A DNA stretch of 19,961 nt. It comes from Syntrophomonadaceae bacterium (lineage in GTDB: Bacteria > Bacillota > Dethiobacteria > DTU022). This document shows, in pieces, positions 14,781 to 19,961 of the stretch. A program made the translations under genes and the position numbers. The notes beneath the pieces are model-generated. The model was given only the letters and a program-made list of their open reading frames with translations, did not search any database and was not told the origin of the DNA. Numbering within the stretch: position 1 is the stretch's first letter; every line of letters begins with the position of its first letter. The stretch covers positions 1-19,961 of the forward strand of contig SLQM01000035.1 in NCBI GenBank assembly GCA_007131435.1. The letters are read 5' to 3'.

Positions 14781-17174
14781 TTAACCCTGCCCGCCTGCTC
14801 CGTGAGCGGTGCGCTCGATAATCTCTTCCTGGACTTCCGGTGACAGATCGCAGAAATACGAGCAGTAACCCGAGACGCGAACCATCAGGCCCGGGTATAA
14901 AGACGGGTTTGCTTTCGCCATCCGCAGCTGCGCAGCATCCTGGACATTGATTTGCAGCTGCATACCTTCCTGCCCGAAATAGCCCCTGGTTAAATCTTTC
15001 AGGGTTTGAATTCCTTTATCCCCTTTGATCAGGTTCTTTTCAAACTTCAGGTTGAGGGCATAACAGTTGGCCCAGTTGCTGCTGTCAAGCCTGGCTGCAG
15101 AGTTTAGAGCTGCTGTCGGACCGCTCCTGTCAGCACCGTCTGCGGGAGAAAGCCCGTTTGAGAACCTGAATCCGGCCGGCCTGCCGTTGGGCAGGGCTCC
15201 TGTTACAGCTCCAAAGCCGTGATGGCAGGTCATGGCATAAAACCCGGTCAGGTACCGGCCGCCACGTGAATTTTTATAACTGCTTACCGTTTCACTGAAA
15301 ATATCGGCTGCTTCCTGGACCGCTTGATCAACCTCTTCAAGGTCATTTCCGTAGCGCGACAAGCGATGAGCGAGCCTGGCCTGTAACTTCTCCTCGCCCC
15401 TGAAATTATTTTTAAGGATTCTCACATACTCTTCCAGGGACAGCTGGTGATCATCGAAAACTATTTTTTTCAGGGCGTAAAGGGATTCCCCGGTATCAGC
15501 CAGCCCCACTCCCTGTATGGAAGTGTAGTCGTAGAGGGCCCCGCCCCAGGTGACATCGCGGCCACTCTCAACGCAGCCTTCTGTCAGCAAAGAATTGAGC
15601 GGTGAAGGGCGGATAACCCGGTACTCTTTTTCCAGCGCGGTAATCACTTTTACCATTGCGGCAATGCTGTGTTCAACCTGTTTTTGGAAAGCATCAAGTA
15701 AATCAGAATAAGTTTTTATCGCTGCGGGCGGAGGGGTTTTCGCTCCCAATATGCGCCCCCCACGCAAAGGTTGTCCGCCATTTAAAGCCAATTCAAGGCA
15801 AAGCGGTAGGTTGAAAAGAGCGGCATCTGATGAATTATAGGTCCGGCCCTGGCTGCCCATTTCTACGCAGCCGATTACAGCGTAGTCGCGGGCGTGCTCG
15901 AGGCTCATTCCGGCATTTTGTAAAGCCCTGACAACGGGCTGGTCATTGAAAAGGGCCGGTTTACCGCTTCCTGATTGGATTAGCCCGGCGCAGCAGTCCC
16001 GGAACCATTCGGGTGTGCCGCTATGGATGCGGGCGTGCAGGCTGGGCTCGCGGGTCATCACCTGGCTGTAAGCTTCAATGATCAATTTTGAGAGTTCATT
16101 GGTAGCATCAAGGCCTTCAGCGTCGACACCACCTAAGGTAATACCCTGCCCAACTGCATTGCCGCCGAAGAAACGGTTAATTCTCCTCGAATACAAAGGA
16201 ATAGTTTCGCTGCATTTAAGGCAGAAGGAGGCAAGAAGTTCTGTGGCCAGGGCCGGGGTGAGCAGGCCTTTTTTAATATCTTTTTCATAAAGAGGGTAAA
16301 GAAACTGGTCAAGGCGCCCGAAGGAGATACCCTGCTCGAAATCTTCCAGGTTGAGGGCCAGGTGAATCAGCCACGCCGCCTGCAGGCCTTCCCGGAAAGA
16401 GCGGGCCGGCTTGTAAGGAACTCTCCTCAGAATTTCCGCCCCTTCAAGCAGTTCCCGGCCGCGAACACTGCCGGCCGGCAGCTTTGCCGCTTCCAGTTCT
16501 GCCTGGTCGGCAAGGTTGGCGGCCATTTGCCTGATACCGTCAATAACCAGGCAAAGGCCCCTGTAAAAGGCTTCCTTATCGGCGTCGCCTTCTGTTTCGG
16601 CCAGTTTTGCAGTGGCAGCTTTTTCAAAATGTTCCAGTCCAAGTTTAATTACAGGCTCATGCCCGGGAACAAGGTGTGATATGCCTGCCACTTCGGTTAT
16701 GTAATAGCGCTTAGCCCTGAAAAAGTCAAGAAAATGACCAAACCGGCCTGGCTTAAGAAATGTTCTTGCCGCTACACTGCGCCTGAAAAGACGCAGCCCC
16801 AGGGAGAAGAGGCGCCACTTTTCATCTCTTTCAAGATAATATGGTAAAACAGAGCGTTTCTCTAAACAGAAAATATCTTCAAGGATGTGAATAGAACCGC
16901 CTTCGGGATAATAATTGGCGGCAACTCGCTTCGATGAAATGTTACCGAAGACCAGTTCATGGTTATAAATGCGGGGACAGCGATTGCTGTATATATAGGC
17001 AAGGGCTTCCGCCCGTTGGAGATAAGGATGTTTGCCCCGTGCCGCACCGGAACGCCAGTAACGATCAAGCAGGGTGGGCCGCTCCAGGCAAATGGAGTAA
17101 GGCTCCCCGAATATCTCTTCCCGGATCAAGCTGATTCGGTTTATGTTCCCTGTTAAAGGGCTTCTGAGGGCCAA
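14781..17174 (-). CDS. Glycyl radical enzyme, dehydratase-sized (GRE2), substrate unknown
   Basis: This 797-residue second GRE is only distantly similar to GRE1. The glycyl loop RVSGYCSYFCDLSPEVQEEII puts the radical on Gly769, and the thiyl residue is Cys436 with Glu438 (DYAVIGCVEMGSQGR). Length and spacing match the diol/hydroxyproline dehydratase group. ITLGGVDAEGLDATNELSKLI and EPSLHARIHSGTPEWF are the conserved core of that branch, and FGRLDQFLYPLY is present. The N-terminal region (ANYYPEGGSIHILEDI, GISHLVPGHEPVIKLGL) differs from the enzymes I know, so the substrate is open: dehydration, C-N, C-S or C-C cleavage are all possible. The start is TTG 17172-17174, 7 bases after a perfect AGGAGGTG (17182-17189) that lies just past the upstream stop. 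It has no activase of its own in the window. It is co-transcribed with the PLP enzyme upstream. Confidence 0.92.
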   Translation of the reverse strand: MALRSPLTGNINRISLIREEIFGEPYSICLERPTLLDRYWRSGAARGKHPYLQRAEALAYIYSNRCPRIYNHELVFGNISSKRVAANYYPEGGSIHILEDIFCLEKRSVLPYYLERDEKWRLFSLGLRLFRRSVAARTFLKPGRFGHFLDFFRAKRYYITEVAGISHLVPGHEPVIKLGLEHFEKAATAKLAETEGDADKEAFYRGLCLVIDGIRQMAANLADQAELEAAKLPAGSVRGRELLEGAEILRRVPYKPARSFREGLQAAWLIHLALNLEDFEQGISFGRLDQFLYPLYEKDIKKGLLTPALATELLASFCLKCSETIPLYSRRINRFFGGNAVGQGITLGGVDAEGLDATNELSKLIIEAYSQVMTREPSLHARIHSGTPEWFRDCCAGLIQSGSGKPALFNDQPVVRALQNAGMSLEHARDYAVIGCVEMGSQGRTYNSSDAALFNLPLCLELALNGGQPLRGGRILGAKTPPPAAIKTYSDLLDAFQKQVEHSIAAMVKVITALEKEYRVIRPSPLNSLLTEGCVESGRDVTWGGALYDYTSIQGVGLADTGESLYALKKIVFDDHQLSLEEYVRILKNNFRGEEKLQARLAHRLSRYGNDLEEVDQAVQEAADIFSETVSSYKNSRGGRYLTGFYAMTCHHGFGAVTGALPNGRPAGFRFSNGLSPADGADRSGPTAALNSAARLDSSNWANCYALNLKFEKNLIKGDKGIQTLKDLTRGYFGQEGMQLQINVQDAAQLRMAKANPSLYPGLMVRVSGYCSYFCDLSPEVQEEIIERTAHGAGGQG

Positions 17175-17192
17175 CTAATTGCACCTCCTGTT

Positions 17193-18365
17193 TTAAACGG
17201 GCCAGCGCCATCCCGGCTGGCTGATTGTCGCGCAAAAAGACTTGTTCTGTTTTTTCAGGCTGCACCTGCAGTAACGGGCTTCATCGCTGAAGCACCACTG
17301 AAAGCCAGGCGGTAATGCCTCCGCTCGCGGAAGCTTTTCCCTGTCCCGGTTATGGGTACTGCTGGCCGTGTGGATAAAGATTACCGGACGCTTTTCTGGT
17401 CCTTTATTAACCCGGCAATAATCGATCATGGCAGCCGCCGCTTTGGCTGTATAGCACTCTTCAAGCTCGATCCCTTCCAGTTCCCGGAAGAGTTTTTTCG
17501 CTTCAAGCGCTTTTTCTGTATTAAATCCATAACCAGGGCCAAGGTAATCTGTTTCCAGCACGAGCCTATCCTCAAGGAAGGGCCGGTTCATGGGCGCAAT
17601 ATCTGCTTTTTGCTTTGCCAAATGTTTCAGCGCCCCGGATGCCAGTCCTTTAATTCTTGAAGCAGACAGTATTTCCGGCCTGACTACTCTAACGGCATGT
17701 AGTTTTGTCTCTGCCTTGCTTAAAGCAAGCCCGGCCAGTAACCCGGCCGCAGTTCCCCCCGTGCCGGCAGCTGTAAAGATTGCCGCAGGCTTCTCTAAAC
17801 CGCCGTTTTCCAACTGTTTATTGATTTCCAAAACACAGTTTATATAACCGATAGTTGACAAATTACTGGAGCCACCCGGCATCAGCAGCAGCGGTTTGCG
17901 GCCTTTCATACTGCTGCGGGTATAAAAACGGATGTAACCTAAAACCAAACCGGGGTAATCCTTAACAAAATGCATTTCAGTGCCAAAGCTATTTACCAGC
18001 AGCAGGTTGTCTCTGACCCGTTCTGTAACCGGTTGACAGAAAAAAAGGCCAATTACCCTAAAGCCTAGCTCTTTACCCAGGGCTGCGGTGGCCAGCACGT
18101 GATTTGAGCCCAGGCCACCTGCGGTAATAATCTCGCGGCAACCGCGTCGCCTGGCATCAGCCAGGATCAATTCCAGTTTCCGGATTTTATTTCCGCCGTA
18201 AAGAGGGTTTGAGAGATCGTCCCGTTTGATATAAATTGAGCTGCTGCCCAAAAAGAGGGACAGCTTCTTCAGCGGCTGCAGCGGTGTGGGCCAGTTGCCG
18301 AGCTCTGCCCTGGGGATGGCTTCATTCAAACCGGGGTATTCTTTGTAGAGCAAGCATTCAGCCAT
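17193..18365 (-). CDS. PLP-dependent D-cysteine desulfhydrase / ACC deaminase family protein
   Basis: This 390-residue fold-type II PLP enzyme carries the PLP lysine at position 60 in GGNKIRKLE. The Ser-Asn-His block that contacts substrate is GGLGSNHVLATA (Ser87), where most relatives have a Gln before the Ser. The glycine-rich phosphate loop is AAGTGGTAAGLLAGL. The family deaminates or eliminates from D-cysteine, ACC, L-cysteate or diaminopropionate. The C-terminal motif is FIHTASS instead of the usual HTGG, and about 50 extra residues follow, with Cys-rich SDEARYCRCSLKKQNKSFC. These changes argue for a non-standard substrate. ATG 18363-18365 has AGGAAAG upstream. It heads the operon with GRE2 (18 bases apart) and shares a divergent promoter region with the permease, so all three probably handle one compound. 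The enzyme name is a family label, not a proven activity. Confidence 0.85.
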   Translation of the reverse strand: MAECLLYKEYPGLNEAIPRAELGNWPTPLQPLKKLSLFLGSSSIYIKRDDLSNPLYGGNKIRKLELILADARRRGCREIITAGGLGSNHVLATAALGKELGFRVIGLFFCQPVTERVRDNLLLVNSFGTEMHFVKDYPGLVLGYIRFYTRSSMKGRKPLLLMPGGSSNLSTIGYINCVLEINKQLENGGLEKPAAIFTAAGTGGTAAGLLAGLALSKAETKLHAVRVVRPEILSASRIKGLASGALKHLAKQKADIAPMNRPFLEDRLVLETDYLGPGYGFNTEKALEAKKLFRELEGIELEECYTAKAAAAMIDYCRVNKGPEKRPVIFIHTASSTHNRDREKLPRAEALPPGFQWCFSDEARYCRCSLKKQNKSFCATISQPGWRWPV

Positions 18366-18409
18366 ATTTTCACTTTCCTGTTTGTTTCAGGCACAGGTTA
18401 CTGGAAAAA

Positions 18410-18439
18410 TTGACAGATTATTAGCAAATTAATTATAAT
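18410..18439 (+). promoter_or_regulatory. Promoter of the amino acid permease
   Basis: TTGACA (18410-18415), an 18-base spacer and TATAAT (18434-18439), 57 bases before the permease ATG. This is close to sigma-A consensus. Its -10 overlaps that of the divergent promoter. Confidence 0.75.
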
Positions 18440-18460
18440 ACACGCAGCAGTTGGCGTCAA
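18432..18460 (-). promoter_or_regulatory. Promoter of the PLP enzyme-GRE2 operon
   Basis: On the minus strand TTGACG (18455-18460), a 17-base spacer and TATAAT (18432-18437). The two opposed -10 boxes share the sequence ATTATAAT, so RNA polymerase can occupy only one at a time. The leader to ATG 18365 is about 60 bases. Confidence 0.75.
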
Positions 18461-18496
18461 TTATCAGCCATCAGGCAGAGGTGAGGGTAGTTTTTT

Positions 18497-19870
18497 ATGA
18501 CTGAAAAAGAATTTGGCCTACAAAGGGTGCTCGGCTTGCCTCAGACAGTGGCAGTCGCCGTGGGGATGACTATTGGCGCCGGTATATTTGTTTTAACCGG
18601 TATTGCCACTGGCTATACCGGTCCGTCAGTGCCGCTGGCCTACCTGGTCAGTGTCATCCCGGTGATATTCCTGATGATGGCCCTGGCCATGCTCGGCTCT
18701 GCTCTTCCTACAACCGGGGGGAACTATAAATATGGCAGCCGCCTGTTTTCTCCGCGCTGGGCCTTTATCGGCATCTGGGGCTACATGGGGGGCACCCTGG
18801 TCGGGGCTTTCCCCCTGTGGGCTCTAAGCGGTGCCCGTTACCTGCAGTCTCTATGGGACCTGCCCGCTGTGCCGGCAGCAGTCATTCTACTGACTGTACT
18901 CTTTTTAATCAACCTGATCGGTATTTCTATAGCGGCATCCATGCAGGCTTTTTTCGTCGTAGTCCTGATTGGTTCTCTTATGTATTTTGGTTTTTCAGGG
19001 GTAGGGCAGATCGAAACCTTTAATTTTTACCCCCTGCTGCCCGGCGGCGCCTACGGCTTTCTAATTGCTGCCTCTATTCTCACCTTCACTCACCTTGGGG
19101 CCAATGCTATAGTCGAGCTTGGCGGTGAGATCAGGGATCCCGGCAAGACAATACCGAGAGCTTTCATGATTTCTATTCCCCTGGTTACGATTCTCTATAT
19201 ATTTGTTTCGGTTACTGCAGTAGGTGTCCTTCCCTGGACTGAAACCGCCGGTCAACCCTTGGCGGCAGCTGCCGTCGCATTTATGCAGCAGGGCGGCCTG
19301 GCATTTTTCATCCTTGGCGGCGGCCTCTTGGCCATAGTGACAACCCTTAATGCCGGCTTCATGTGGGGAACAAAATCTTTGCTGGTGATGGCCGCGGATG
19401 GTATATTTCCCGCTTCCCTGGCTCGCGTAAATGAACGGTTCAAAACCCCGCATCGCTTTTTAATATTCATCTATATTGTTTCCACTACATCTGTTCTACT
19501 TTTTGGTGAAAGCTATCTTGAAGCATTTGCTGCCCTGGGCTCTATAGGCGGCATCATTGTTTTCATGCCCGTTCTTGGAGCTGCACTGCGTCTGCCGCAG
19601 CGAGCACCGCGAGCTTACCAGGCTGCTTATTTTAAATTAAAGGGGCCCTGGCTCAAGATAGCGGTTTTGATTGGGGCAGTATTTGCGCTTATCGTTATGG
19701 CCATTCTGCTCATTGATCTATTGTCCATGCCAGCTGGCAGTTTGCTTAGCTACTTTTTCCTGACCTGGCTGGCCCTGGGCATGGTTTATTATGAACTCCG
19801 CCGCCGGGCCTTACTGCGAAAAGGTATTGATTTAAAGTCTTTGGGAGATATTGCCGAAGAGGATTTTTAA
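18497..19870 (+). CDS. APC-superfamily amino acid permease
   Basis: This 457-residue membrane protein has about twelve predicted transmembrane helices. The first helix carries the APC signature GMTIGAGIFVLTG near residues 23-35, which binds the amino-acid backbone. LPTTGGNYKYGSRLFSPRWAFIGIWGY after helix 2 and THLGANAIVELGGEIRDPGKTIPRAF in the loop after helix 6 are also family hallmarks. It should bring an amino acid or amine through the cytoplasmic membrane by proton symport or exchange. ATG 18497 is 9 bases after GAGGTGAGGG. It is divergent from the PLP enzyme-GRE2 operon and shares its promoter region, so it is the likely importer of that operon's substrate (inference). A basic tail (ELRRRALLRKGIDLKSLGDI) is cytoplasmic. 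Downstream (19895-19910) there is a small CCTTC/GAAGG hairpin without a T-run. Confidence 0.9.
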   Translation: MTEKEFGLQRVLGLPQTVAVAVGMTIGAGIFVLTGIATGYTGPSVPLAYLVSVIPVIFLMMALAMLGSALPTTGGNYKYGSRLFSPRWAFIGIWGYMGGTLVGAFPLWALSGARYLQSLWDLPAVPAAVILLTVLFLINLIGISIAASMQAFFVVVLIGSLMYFGFSGVGQIETFNFYPLLPGGAYGFLIAASILTFTHLGANAIVELGGEIRDPGKTIPRAFMISIPLVTILYIFVSVTAVGVLPWTETAGQPLAAAAVAFMQQGGLAFFILGGGLLAIVTTLNAGFMWGTKSLLVMAADGIFPASLARVNERFKTPHRFLIFIYIVSTTSVLLFGESYLEAFAALGSIGGIIVFMPVLGAALRLPQRAPRAYQAAYFKLKGPWLKIAVLIGAVFALIVMAILLIDLLSMPAGSLLSYFFLTWLALGMVYYELRRRALLRKGIDLKSLGDIAEEDF

Positions 19871-19961
19871 CCCCCAATTATCTTAACGGCAGGGCCTTCC
19901 GGGCTGAAGGAAATATGAATTACAGGTGCTCATGACCTTATTAAAAGACTTGTCATTCAAA

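Noticed and set aside
1..19961. CRISPR arrays, insertion sequences, integrases or rRNA
   Set aside because: No spaced direct repeats, transposase or recombinase frames, terminal inverted repeats or rRNA-like stretches were seen on either strand.

Overview
The window looks like a chromosomal segment of a strictly anaerobic bacterium, most likely a Gram-positive Clostridia-type Firmicute. The reasons are strong GGAGG-type ribosome binding sites, frequent TTG and GTG starts, TTGACA/TATAAT promoters, an ArsR-regulated drug/metal-type ABC exporter, and two oxygen-sensitive glycyl radical enzymes (GREs). This is inference from gene content; no rRNA, tRNA or phylogenetic marker is present.

Layout. 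(1) 1-446, minus: 5' part of an amidohydrolase that runs off the left edge. (2) 2745-496, minus: a tight three-gene operon of an ArsR-family repressor with a Cys-rich tail, an ABC ATPase and an ABC-2 permease. It sits behind a near-consensus promoter that abuts a palindromic operator. (3) 3959-2901, minus: a NapH/YccM-type membrane polyferredoxin. (4) 4186-6461, plus: an AT-rich pair, a large acidic helical protein I cannot name and a UPF0158-family protein. (5) 7299-6517, minus: a short-chain dehydrogenase. (6) 7609-8829, plus: a membrane-anchored sorbosone/aldose dehydrogenase-like beta-propeller. (7) 9313-8855, minus: a LOG-like (TIGR00725-type) nucleotide-binding protein.

The right half is the most interesting part. 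A plus-strand cluster carries an M55 D-aminopeptidase (DppA-like), an unassigned GRE (GRE1), its radical-SAM activase with two extra 4Fe-4S clusters, and a tandem split-barrel (flavin-type) protein. It converges, with 22 bases between stop codons, on a minus-strand pair: a PLP enzyme of the D-cysteine desulfhydrase/ACC deaminase family followed by a second, dehydratase-sized GRE (GRE2). Divergent from that pair, with -10 boxes that overlap each other, is an APC-family amino acid permease.

How the genes may work together (inference): the permease imports an amino acid or amine-like compound; the PLP lyase/deaminase and the GREs eliminate, dehydrate, decarboxylate or cleave it; and one activase may install the glycyl radical in both GREs. 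Both GREs keep the catalytic Cys-x-Glu and the C-terminal glycyl loop. Neither can be assigned to a known substrate by reading alone, so this 9601-19870 region is the best candidate for an undescribed anaerobic amino-acid catabolic system.
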